64,000 nt of DNA from JAWKVD01 sp041398225 (GTDB lineage Bacteria > Pseudomonadota > Alphaproteobacteria > Caulobacterales > Hyphomonadaceae): positions 45,887-109,886 of the forward strand of contig JAWKVD010000012.1 in the NCBI GenBank assembly GCA_041398225.1, given 5' to 3'. Positions 53,479 through 61,536 of this stretch are shown piece after piece. Position numbers and translations under genes: made by a program. Below the pieces are notes generated by a model, which saw only the letters and a program-made list of their open reading frames with translations, did not search any database and was not told the DNA's origin. The first letter of the stretch is position 1. The number at the start of each line of letters is the position of its first letter.

Positions 53479-54915
53479 ATGGAACGCCGTTATAAAATCG
53501 GAACGCGACCGCACACAGTCTTGTCCAGGCGTGCGCTCATAGGCGGCGCTGCGGCTGCAGCCGGCGTCACCGCCTTGCCGGGATGTGCAACGGCGCAAGC
53601 CCGTAGCGCGAGCGACCGGGTCAACGTCGCCGTCATCGGCGCCGGCGGCCAAGGCGCCAGCAACATGTCGAAGCTGACGGGCCAGAACATCGTCGCATAC
53701 GCAGACGTCGACCTTGGCCGCGTCGACCGCTCGCTGCGCGACGGCCAAGGAAACCTGCGCCCTGAGCGCGAGTTGCTGAAGGCGGCGTATGACAAGGCGC
53801 AGCATTTCGCTGATTTCCGCCGTATGCTCGACAGCAGGAAGGATATCGAGGCCGTGGTGATCGCGACGCCCGATCATCATCACGCTCTTGCGGCGCGCAT
53901 GGCGATGGAACGCGGACTCCACGTGTATGTGCAGAAGCCATTGACCTGCACGGTGGACGAGAGCCGCCAACTTCTCGCCCTGTCACGCAAGTATCCCGAT
54001 CTCGTCACACAGATGGGCAATCAGGGACATTCCAGTCATGACGGGCGCCGGGTCATCGAGCTTGTCCGTGGCGGAGCCATCGGAAAGGTCTCCGAGGTGC
54101 ACATTTGGACGAACCGCCCGGTCTGGCCGCAGGGTGTTGCGCGCCCCGCCCCCGTATCGCCCCCCGCAACCCTGGACTGGGATCTATGGATTGGGCCCGC
54201 CGACGTCGGCTGGGGCTATCACCCGGATTACGCGCATTTCAACTGGCGCGGCTGGATTCCGTTCGGCACCGGCGCTCTAGGCGACATGGGCGCTCACCTT
54301 ATGGACTTTCCGATCTGGGCGCTCGCGCCGGGTCTGCCCACACGCGTAGAAACCCGTCACACACTCTGGGGCGGCGACGACGATCCTTGGGACGCAAAAC
54401 GCCCCGAAGAACTCGCAGCCTACCCTCTCGCCAGCCTGACCCGCTACGAGTTCGACAAGGCGCCCCAAGGACCCCTTGCCATCATGTGGTATGATGGAGG
54501 TTTGATGCCGCCGACGCCGCCAGACCTCCCGAACGGCGTAAAGATGGACCCGGTCGGCGGCGTTCTGTTCGTCGGCGACAAAGGCAGCCTGATCCACGAG
54601 ACCTATGGCCTCAACCCCGTTCTGATCGGCGAAGAAGCGCAGGCACGCGGCGAAAAAATTCCGCAGTCGCTTCCACGCATTCTGGACGGGCATGGCGGTC
54701 ACGAGATGAACTGGATCCGCGCCATCCGCGGCGAAGAGGCGGCGTCCTCTCCGTTTGAACAGGCGGCTCCACTTACCGAAACAATGATCCTCGGTGTTGT
54801 GGCGATGCGCGCAGACAAGCCGATCGAATACGATGGCGCAGGCGGACGTATCACCAATGCAAACGAGGCCAATGCCTACCTGACGCGCCACTATCGTGAC
54901 GGCTGGAAACCTTAG
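53479..54915 (+). CDS. Exported Gfo/Idh/MocA-family oxidoreductase
   Basis: 478 residues. The N-terminus has a Tat signal: SRRALIGG at 16-23, a hydrophobic stretch and LPGC with Cys36, so it may be a Tat-exported lipoprotein. The Rossmann domain begins VNVAVIGAGGQGA (48-60); the family motif after the sheet reads GLHVYVQKPLTCTVDE, with Gln for the usual Glu in EKP. The C-terminal domain (TPPDLPNGVKMDPVGGVLF) is typical. Relatives act on sugars, often in glycoside catabolism. Periplasmic location with a cofactor needing cytoplasmic folding explains Tat export. Substrate unknown. Confidence 0.92.
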   Translation: MERRYKIGTRPHTVLSRRALIGGAAAAAGVTALPGCATAQARSASDRVNVAVIGAGGQGASNMSKLTGQNIVAYADVDLGRVDRSLRDGQGNLRPERELLKAAYDKAQHFADFRRMLDSRKDIEAVVIATPDHHHALAARMAMERGLHVYVQKPLTCTVDESRQLLALSRKYPDLVTQMGNQGHSSHDGRRVIELVRGGAIGKVSEVHIWTNRPVWPQGVARPAPVSPPATLDWDLWIGPADVGWGYHPDYAHFNWRGWIPFGTGALGDMGAHLMDFPIWALAPGLPTRVETRHTLWGGDDDPWDAKRPEELAAYPLASLTRYEFDKAPQGPLAIMWYDGGLMPPTPPDLPNGVKMDPVGGVLFVGDKGSLIHETYGLNPVLIGEEAQARGEKIPQSLPRILDGHGGHEMNWIRAIRGEEAASSPFEQAAPLTETMILGVVAMRADKPIEYDGAGGRITNANEANAYLTRHYRDGWKP

Positions 54916-54978
54916 GTCGCGTGACGCGTCTATGCCGCCTTCCGATTCGGCGGTAACTTCGATGGGTTCGGAGGTCAG

Positions 54979-55275
54979 ATGGGCGAGTCCAGCGGAAATC
55001 CTGAGCGTCGTCTCAATGCGCCAATCTACTGCGTAGTCGCGGGTTGTGCTCTGCTATTCATGGGCTGGCTCCTCGGCGTGGGCGGAGCGATCTCCGCGGC
55101 TTTTGGTGGCGAAACCGACGATGCGCCGGTGCAATGGTCGTTGCAGCTTGTCGGCATGGCGCTAGTCACCGGTATTGGCGGACTGCTCGTCGGCGGCGGC
55201 GTGCTCTGGATGATCATCAGTCTCGTATTCGAAGGTTTGACACGCGACGACCCTTACAAGGACGTAGACAGATAG
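54979..55275 (+). CDS. Small two-helix membrane protein, 98 aa
   Basis: Hypothetical inner-membrane protein with hydrophobic segments PIYCVVAGCALLFMGWLLGV and LVGMALVTGIGGLLVGGGVL separated by a short acidic loop (GGETDDAP). No family recognised. Its stop is immediately followed by the start of the YbjQ-like gene (no gap), so the two form a translationally coupled pair. Confidence 0.75.
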   Translation: MGESSGNPERRLNAPIYCVVAGCALLFMGWLLGVGGAISAAFGGETDDAPVQWSLQLVGMALVTGIGGLLVGGGVLWMIISLVFEGLTRDDPYKDVDR

Positions 55276-55590
55276 ATGCTGATCTCCACGACTTTCGAAG
55301 TGCCCAATCGCGAGATATCAGAGACGCTCGGAATTGCGCGTGGCAATGTCGTACGCTCCCGGTTCTTTGGGCGCGATATTGTCGCCGGTCTGCGCATGGT
55401 CGTTGGCGGTGAGGTCCACGAATACACCAAGCTGCTGGCGCAATCGCGCGAACAAGCGCTCGACCGCATGATCGAGAACGCCAAAGCAATGGGGGCGGAC
55501 GCTGTCGTCGGCGTGCGGTTTGAATCGTCCGCAGCGTCCGCGCAGGCGATTGAGGTGCTCGCCTATGGGACCGCAATCAAGCTCGTTTAG
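55276..55590 (+). CDS. YbjQ family (UPF0145) heavy-metal-binding-domain-like protein
   Basis: 104 residues covering the complete YbjQ domain: NREISETLGIARGNVVRSR, FGRDIVAGLRMVVGGEVHEY, ALDRMIENAKAMGADAVVGV and the end EVLAYGTAI. YbjQ proteins assemble as pentameric rings; the function is not established. It directly follows the two-helix membrane protein gene, so the ring may sit at that membrane protein. Convergent with the aminotransferase gene (6 bp between stops). Confidence 0.93.
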   Translation: MLISTTFEVPNREISETLGIARGNVVRSRFFGRDIVAGLRMVVGGEVHEYTKLLAQSREQALDRMIENAKAMGADAVVGVRFESSAASAQAIEVLAYGTAIKLV

Positions 55591-55596
55591 AAGACG

Positions 55597-56805
55597 CTAT
55601 TTCAAACCGCCGCAGAAGCGCTGAATTCGAACGCAGGCTTCCTCCAGGAGCGAGGTAGACGTTGCGTAGGAAATCCGGAAAGCGGGGCTCAGGCCGAACG
55701 CGGCGCCCATGACCACGGCGACCTTCTCCTCTTCCAGCAACGCCGCCGCGAAATCCTCATCGTTGTCGATCTTCTTGCCGCCAGCGCTCGTCTTCCCGAG
55801 TGTGCCGGAGCAATCGGGATACACATAGAAGGCGCCTTCCGGCGTCGGGCATTTCAGGCCGTTGGCCTGATTCAGCATGCCAACAACCAGATCGCGGCGT
55901 CCTTTGAACAGCTCCTGGTTGGGCTTGATGAACTCCTGAGTGCCCTTCAGCGCTTCAACCGCCGCCCACTGCGAGATCGAGCAGGGATTCGAGGTCGTTT
56001 GGCTCATCACCTTGGCCATGCCTTTGATCAGGCTCTCCGGTCCGCCGGCATAACCGATACGCCAGCCGGTCATCGAATAGGCCTTGGAGACGCCGTTCAT
56101 GGTCAAAGTGCGGTCGTAGAGTTCGGGCTGCACCTGCGCCAAGGTGAAAAACTCGAAGCCGTCATAGACGAGGTGCTCGTACATATCGTCGGTCAGAATC
56201 CAGACATGAGGATTCCGCACGAGAACTTCCGCGATCACCTTCAGTTCATCTTTCGAATAGGCTGCGCCAGACGGATTGGAGGGTGAGTTGAAAATCAGCC
56301 ATTTCGTCTTGGGCGTGATCGCCGCCTCAAGAACATCCGGACGAAGCTTGTAGTTGTCGGCAGCCTTCGCCTCGGCGAAGACCGGCGTCGCGCCGCAGAT
56401 AGCCACCATCTCGGGATAGCTCACCCAGTAAGGCGTCGGGATCACGACCTCGTCGCCTGGATCGAGCGTCGCCACGAACGCATTATAGATGACCGGTTTG
56501 CCGCCCGGCGAGACGTTGATCTGGCTCGGTTTGTATTCAAGCCCGTTCTCGCGCTTGAACTTGGCGCAGATCGCCTGCTTCAGCTCGGGAATGCCGTCGA
56601 CATCCGTGTACTTGGTCTTGCCGTCCTGAATGGCCTTGATCGCCGCCTGCTTGACGTTTTCAGGCGTGTCGAAATCCGGCTCTCCGGCTCCGAGACCGAT
56701 CACGTCATGGCCGGCCGCCTTGAGTTCGCGCGCCTTCGAGGTCACCGCGATCGTAGCGGACGGCTTGATGCGCTTGAGCGACTCGGAAACGGGCGCCTGG
56801 GCCAT
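55597..56805 (-). CDS. Class I aminotransferase (aspartate transaminase, subgroup Ib)
   Basis: Pyridoxal-phosphate enzyme of 402 residues, probably aspartate aminotransferase. Motifs: IGLGAGEPDFDTPENV, YTDVDGIPELKQAI, WLIFNSPSNPSGAAYS, DDMYEHLVYDG, the Schiff-base Lys241 in MNGVSKAYSMTGWRIGYAGG and the distal Arg in GAAFGLSPAFRISYA. This matches subgroup Ib enzymes found in alphaproteobacteria. ATG 56805 has AAAGGA 8 bp upstream. Separated from the peptidase gene by about 100 bp. Confidence 0.95.
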   Translation of the reverse strand: MAQAPVSESLKRIKPSATIAVTSKARELKAAGHDVIGLGAGEPDFDTPENVKQAAIKAIQDGKTKYTDVDGIPELKQAICAKFKRENGLEYKPSQINVSPGGKPVIYNAFVATLDPGDEVVIPTPYWVSYPEMVAICGATPVFAEAKAADNYKLRPDVLEAAITPKTKWLIFNSPSNPSGAAYSKDELKVIAEVLVRNPHVWILTDDMYEHLVYDGFEFFTLAQVQPELYDRTLTMNGVSKAYSMTGWRIGYAGGPESLIKGMAKVMSQTTSNPCSISQWAAVEALKGTQEFIKPNQELFKGRRDLVVGMLNQANGLKCPTPEGAFYVYPDCSGTLGKTSAGGKKIDNDEDFAAALLEEEKVAVVMGAAFGLSPAFRISYATSTSLLEEACVRIQRFCGGLK

Positions 56806-56903
56806 GGCTGGGTTCCTTTGTTTTGATGCCGGGCTGATACGCCTATCCGCCGCGTGTTGAAAGGCTCTGAAGGGAATATTCGCGCTCCAATCGGCCGCCT
56901 TCC

Positions 56904-59072
56904 CTACTCGGCCTTCAAGCCAAGCCGGCGCGCCAGATAGACATAGTGCCTCGCCCAGCGTTGCGCATTGAGGATCGGATCGGCGTCGTTCGAATGCCCG
57001 CCGTTGGTCTCCTCGAAATAAAGCGCCGGGTAGCCGTAGGCCTGTAGCCGCGCCGCAAACTTGCGAGCATGCCCAGGATGAACCCGGTCGTCGTGCGTAT
57101 TGGTCGTGATATAAACTTCGGGGTAGTTCATGTCGGGCCGTATATTCTGGTAGCCGGAATAGGCCGCGATGTATGACGCCTCTTCTGGAATGCGCGGGTC
57201 ACCATATTCGCCGATCCACGAGGCCCCCGGAGGCAGATCCTGGTAGCGCAGCATGTCGACGAGCGGGCTCTCGATTACGGCTCCGCCGATCAGTTCGGGA
57301 TGCTGCGTCAGCGTCACTGATGTGAGGACGCCGCCATTCGAACGTCCATAGATTGCCAGATGGTCGGGCGAAGTGATCCCACGGTGCACGAGATCCTTGG
57401 CCACGGCCGCAAAGTCGTCGAAGGCGCGCTGGCGATTCTCCTTTAGGGCTGCCTGATGCCAATCCGGTCCGAACTCGCCGCCCCCACGAATGTTGGCGAT
57501 GACATAGGCTCCACCGCGCTCCAGCCATAGTTTACCCATCTCCGGCAGATAGACGGCGGGCTTCGACACCAGGAAGCCGCCATAGCCGTACAGCAATGTT
57601 GGAGTGGAGCCATCTGCTGGCGCGTCAACGGGACGAGCGACGAAGTACGGAATCTTCGTTCCGTCGCCGGAGGTCGCTTCGAATTGCTCCACGATATCGC
57701 TCGCCGCAATGAAGCGCGCCGGCGACTGCTTAACAATGTCGGCATGCGATGTCTGAATCTCAGCCAACGCCAGGGTCGGGGGCTCCAGAAAGCCCTCGTA
57801 AGAATAGAACAACTCGCCTGAGCTGCGGCTCAACGCGCCCAGGTGGACAGACGAATTCGCCGGCACGGGCAGGATGTCCTGTCGCCACACGCCATCTCCC
57901 GCATCCCGAAAGACGACGACCTGACCCCGCACATTGTCGTAGATCGCCGCTACGATCCGGTCGTCGAATACACGAACCTCGTCGACCGTCTGTCGGTCGC
58001 CGGGCGCAAACACGACCGCGTCCCCGCCGACATCTTCTGCAACCTTCCGCAGCATGGACGGCTTCACCGCCAGCAGGTCGCCAGGTTCACGTCCGCCCCA
58101 AGGCTCCTCAATCGTGAAGACCAACCTGTCAGACGTCATGCCCTGAACAGACACGCGCTCAGGCAGATTCAGTTTGACCGGCTTGCCCTCGACAAGCTCC
58201 CACGTCTCCGAACGAAAGGTGTCCAGCGGGCGGGTGATGATCACAGAAAGTACGCGGCCGGAACCGTCGCGATACACAGCCGGCGAGACGCCATACCCTC
58301 CGTCCCGAGCATCGCCGCGATAGACTTCGGTCGCCTGATCGAGCGTCTGTCCGCGCTTGAGGGATTTCACGACAAAAGGATAACCGCTTTCGGTCAGCGA
58401 GTTGCCGCCAAAATCGGTCGCGATCAACAAGGTGTCGGCGTCGAGCCATGCGACGCGGTGCTTGCCTTCCGGCAGGTTGAAGCCGCCGTCTACGAAGGCG
58501 CCGGTCGCGACATCATATTCTCGCACCACGACGGCGTCCTTGCCGCCATCCGATAGACTCACCAGGCAACGTGATTCTTGCGGTTCCAGGCAGTCGACGC
58601 CCTTCCAGATCCAGTTGGCGCCTTCATCCCGGGCCAGCGCGTCAATATCCAGCACCGTCTCCCAAGTCGGTGCATCCGACATGTAGCTCTCGCGGGAGGT
58701 ATGTCGCCAAAGCCCGCGTACGTGGCTTTCGTCCTGCCAAAAATTGTCGATTCCACCGTCCCTGAACCCTGGCGCGGGAATGCGGTCTTTTGCGGTCAGC
58801 ACGTCCAGCGCTTCCTGCTTGAAGGCCTGATAGCGCGGGTCGGCCTCAAGAACCGCTGCGGTCTTGTCGTTTTGCTCCTTTACCCACGCGAGGGCGCGTT
58901 CGCCGTCGACGTCCTCCAGCCACAGAAAATTATCCGCCGCCTTCACACCTTCCGGCGAAAGGTCCGTCGGCATTGCGCTCGACGATCGCATATCCCGACC
59001 ATTGCAGGCAGCGGCCAGTATAACGAGCGCAGCGACAAGGGCGATGCGCACCCCGTCATTCCGGATTGCCAT
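56904..59072 (-). CDS. Prolyl-oligopeptidase family serine peptidase, lipoprotein
   Basis: 722 residues: lipoprotein signal with lipobox LAAAC (Cys23), a seven-bladed propeller-type N-terminal part (for example LLIATDFGGNSLTESGYPFV) and a C-terminal alpha/beta hydrolase with Ser in YGRSNGGVLTSVTL, the acid in TTNTHDDRVHPGH and His in ETNGGHSNDADP. It cleaves short proline-containing or other peptides at the envelope. ATG 59072 is supported by AAGGA 7 bp upstream; the open frame extends to 59258 but without similarity. Divergent from a hypothetical gene. Confidence 0.93.
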   Translation of the reverse strand: MAIRNDGVRIALVAALVILAAACNGRDMRSSSAMPTDLSPEGVKAADNFLWLEDVDGERALAWVKEQNDKTAAVLEADPRYQAFKQEALDVLTAKDRIPAPGFRDGGIDNFWQDESHVRGLWRHTSRESYMSDAPTWETVLDIDALARDEGANWIWKGVDCLEPQESRCLVSLSDGGKDAVVVREYDVATGAFVDGGFNLPEGKHRVAWLDADTLLIATDFGGNSLTESGYPFVVKSLKRGQTLDQATEVYRGDARDGGYGVSPAVYRDGSGRVLSVIITRPLDTFRSETWELVEGKPVKLNLPERVSVQGMTSDRLVFTIEEPWGGREPGDLLAVKPSMLRKVAEDVGGDAVVFAPGDRQTVDEVRVFDDRIVAAIYDNVRGQVVVFRDAGDGVWRQDILPVPANSSVHLGALSRSSGELFYSYEGFLEPPTLALAEIQTSHADIVKQSPARFIAASDIVEQFEATSGDGTKIPYFVARPVDAPADGSTPTLLYGYGGFLVSKPAVYLPEMGKLWLERGGAYVIANIRGGGEFGPDWHQAALKENRQRAFDDFAAVAKDLVHRGITSPDHLAIYGRSNGGVLTSVTLTQHPELIGGAVIESPLVDMLRYQDLPPGASWIGEYGDPRIPEEASYIAAYSGYQNIRPDMNYPEVYITTNTHDDRVHPGHARKFAARLQAYGYPALYFEETNGGHSNDADPILNAQRWARHYVYLARRLGLKAE

Positions 59073-59242
59073 AGGGTATCCTTCATCTCTAGTCGGGCGG
59101 CGATCACGGGGCCGCTCAAGGTTCCGTTGCGTCCTAACACCCTTCCGCCATAGGCTTAAGCCCTCTGGGCGCGACGGCGTGAGAACGACCGGTGCGATGA
59201 GTCTCACATGCGCGGACCGAAGACCAAGGGGAGCACGACAAT

Positions 59243-59821
59243 ATGCACCCGAGATCATGGCTCGGCACCGTCGCTACGCTCTCATTCTGTTCGTGCGCCC
59301 AACCAATTGGGAACGGCGATACGCCTCCAGGCGGTATGGTCTCGCGACCCAACCCAGTTCTTGGCGCGATGTCGGTGCTCGCGCCAACCCAGTCCAGGAC
59401 ACACGACCAGTGGAGACGATTTCGCATCCATGCACAGCAGCCAGGCGCACATTGCCGTTCGCTCGGCGACTGGCTGGCTGATCCGGGGCCGGAGCCGGCC
59501 GGTCTGGCGGATGCATCAGGCACGGTGATGCTCACATACAGCGCCCGCAGGACCACGGCGCGCTTCGAATGCACCACGCCGGACGGCAAGATCACACGCG
59601 AGATTTCAGGATACCGCCACCAATCGTCCTTCGCCGGGCGAACCTACGCCTACCGTATCTGGCCGCCCATCGTACACATGGACCCGAACGCTCCCTTCGC
59701 GGACACGCACTGGGCTATCGCCCGCGAGGAAATATGTGAGGGCGGACAAGCGCTGCAGTTCGTCACGCTCTGCAAACCAGAAGTCTGGTCGGCGGTGATG
59801 GCGATCGACCTGCAACGATAA
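59243..59821 (+). CDS. Hypothetical lipoprotein, 192 aa
   Basis: Short signal sequence with FCSC-type lipobox (MHPRSWLGTVATLSFCSCAQP). The mature part is beta-rich with Arg and aromatic residues (QSSFAGRTYAYRIWPPIVHM) and two further Cys near the end. No family recognised. It lies 57 bp upstream of the desaturase gene on the same strand. The start at 59243 gives the signal peptide; the ribosome binding site is weak (GGGGAGCACGACAAT). Confidence 0.6.
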   Translation: MHPRSWLGTVATLSFCSCAQPIGNGDTPPGGMVSRPNPVLGAMSVLAPTQSRTHDQWRRFRIHAQQPGAHCRSLGDWLADPGPEPAGLADASGTVMLTYSARRTTARFECTTPDGKITREISGYRHQSSFAGRTYAYRIWPPIVHMDPNAPFADTHWAIAREEICEGGQALQFVTLCKPEVWSAVMAIDLQR

Positions 59822-59878
59822 GATTGCGTTCCGCAGCGGCATCTTGCTAGCGCGCTCCCGCAGGTTCACGCTGACGGC

Positions 59879-60835
59879 ATGGCGGCTGTCACTCGCATCG
59901 ATCCCAAGACCCTGTTCTCCGCAGAGGAGTGGTCCCAACTTACACGCCCCTCGCACTGGCGCGGGCCGGCCTGCATCATGTATGCGTGGGGACTGATCAT
60001 TGGCGCCGGATGGGTGTTCGTCGCTTTCCCAAACCCCGCCACCTACATCTTCGCGGTCATGGTGATTGGGGCGCGTCAGCTGGGCATCGCTGTACTCGAG
60101 CACGATGCCGCCCATGGCGGCCTGCACCCGAACAAAACAATCAATGACTTTCTATCGACCTGGCTCTGCGGCGCGCCGATCGGCAATAGCCTGAAGCGTT
60201 ATCGGCCCTATCATCTCCTCCACCACAAATTCACAGAACAACCCGAAGATCCTGATCTGCGCCTATCGCGTCCATTCCCGATCACGCGCGGGTCGATGGT
60301 CCGCAAGTTTGCGCGCGACCTAAGCGGACAAACCTTCTTCAAGCAACGCGTGAAGCCTACGCTTGGCCGACTTTGGGGCAAACCGCCCCGTAGACCACGC
60401 GTCGATGATCGCCCCGGTCTTCGCTTCTGGATAGTCAATGGCTTGGCCATCTCCGCGCTGACATATCTGGGGTACTGGTGGGTGTGGCCAGCACTGTGGC
60501 TGGTTCCCATGGCGACATGGTTTCCACTGGTCACGCGTATCCGCGCGATGGCGGAACACGCGATGGTCGGCGTCACGAAGGCTGACAATCCTTTTACTCA
60601 CGCGCGCACGACGCTCGCCAACCCGCTGGAACGACTGTTTATCGCTCCGTTTTGGGTTCACTATCACTGCGAACATCATATGTTCATGTATGTGCCTTGC
60701 TATCGGCTAGAGGGCGTTCACGATGCGTTGCTCGCGAAGGGATACGGCGAACGCATGCCAATCACCCGGGGATTTGCTGCAGTACTTGAGCGCTGCGCCT
60801 CGAGAGAGAAAGCACCCTCGCCCGCTGCGGTTTGA
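59879..60835 (+). CDS. Membrane fatty-acid desaturase family protein
   Basis: 318-residue di-iron membrane desaturase or hydroxylase. The three His boxes are intact: HDAAHGG (75-81), HLLHHKF (112-118) and HYHCEHH (261-267), with hydrophobic helices at 32-50, 57-73, 185-205 and 205-220. The family acts on acyl chains or lipid headgroups; regiochemistry cannot be read off. The start of a TetR gene follows the TGA by 3 bp, implying one transcript and possible regulation by it. Confidence 0.92.
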   Translation: MAAVTRIDPKTLFSAEEWSQLTRPSHWRGPACIMYAWGLIIGAGWVFVAFPNPATYIFAVMVIGARQLGIAVLEHDAAHGGLHPNKTINDFLSTWLCGAPIGNSLKRYRPYHLLHHKFTEQPEDPDLRLSRPFPITRGSMVRKFARDLSGQTFFKQRVKPTLGRLWGKPPRRPRVDDRPGLRFWIVNGLAISALTYLGYWWVWPALWLVPMATWFPLVTRIRAMAEHAMVGVTKADNPFTHARTTLANPLERLFIAPFWVHYHCEHHMFMYVPCYRLEGVHDALLAKGYGERMPITRGFAAVLERCASREKAPSPAAV

Positions 60836-60838
60836 GTG

Positions 60839-61462
60839 ATGACAAACTCTCCCGCCACCAATCGACGAACGCGCACCTATGGTGCGGATAGTCGCGAGAG
60901 CATCATCAAGGCCGCCCGCAAGCTGTTCGCCAAGCACGGTGTAGAGGCCGTTTCAATGGCGGACATAGCGGAGGCGGCTGGACTATCGCGAGCGACAGTC
61001 TTCAACCAGTTCGGCTCAAAATATCTCATCATTGATGAAATCACGGCCCACACGCTGGTCGGTTATCGGACTTTGCTTTCCGACGCCCTCGCCGACACGA
61101 CGACCACAACGCCAGACTTGATTCATCGCCTATATCTGCAGATGGCCGAGCGTCTTCAGGAGGGGCGACGCCTGTATCGTGATGTATTCCCCGAGATTCA
61201 GAAGCTCACCCGGGATCTTGGCGCGGAAGGCAAGACACGTCAGCTGCGCCGGGAATGCCAGACCTTGTTGATCGCGCTCTTCGAGCGCGGCCAGAAACGC
61301 GGGGAAATTCTGGAAACGATCGAGGCGTCAACACTCGCCACCGGGTTCGACTCACTGCTCAACGGCGGCGTCGCACGCTGGTTAGCCGGACCGTCGAGCG
61401 GCGCACTCACCCCCCTGCTCACGGATCTGTGCGCAGTCTTCATTCGCGGCGTTCGTCGCTGA
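60839..61462 (+). CDS. TetR-family transcriptional regulator
   Basis: 207 residues. The N-terminal helix-turn-helix reads VSMADIAEAAGLSRATVFNQFGSKY (residues about 38-62), the TetR signature; the ligand-binding part follows and ends AVFIRGVRR. ATG at 60839 is 3 bp after the desaturase stop; a GTG at 60836 is the alternative. Position next to a desaturase recalls regulators of unsaturated fatty-acid synthesis such as DesT, but ligand and targets are not known. The perfect palindrome 29 bp downstream is a good operator candidate. Confidence 0.93.
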   Translation: MTNSPATNRRTRTYGADSRESIIKAARKLFAKHGVEAVSMADIAEAAGLSRATVFNQFGSKYLIIDEITAHTLVGYRTLLSDALADTTTTTPDLIHRLYLQMAERLQEGRRLYRDVFPEIQKLTRDLGAEGKTRQLRRECQTLLIALFERGQKRGEILETIEASTLATGFDSLLNGGVARWLAGPSSGALTPLLTDLCAVFIRGVRR

Positions 61463-61481
61463 TACTCCGCACGCTCGTCGC

Positions 61482-61510
61482 TTGACAGAATTGGACTGCA
61501 GTCCAACTCT
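61482..61510 (+). promoter_or_regulatory. Promoter-like region with 16-bp perfect palindrome before the receptor gene
   Basis: TTGACA (61482-61487) can serve as a -35 box. The palindrome TTGGACTGCAGTCCAA (61491-61506) fills the spacer toward a weak -10-like AACTCT. Perfect 8+8 symmetry and position directly behind a TetR gene make it a candidate TetR operator that would block the -35/-10 spacer of the receptor promoter. Seen in sequence; binding is inferred. Confidence 0.6.
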
Positions 61511-61536
61511 CACCAAAAAACGGGGAGAGGAACGGT

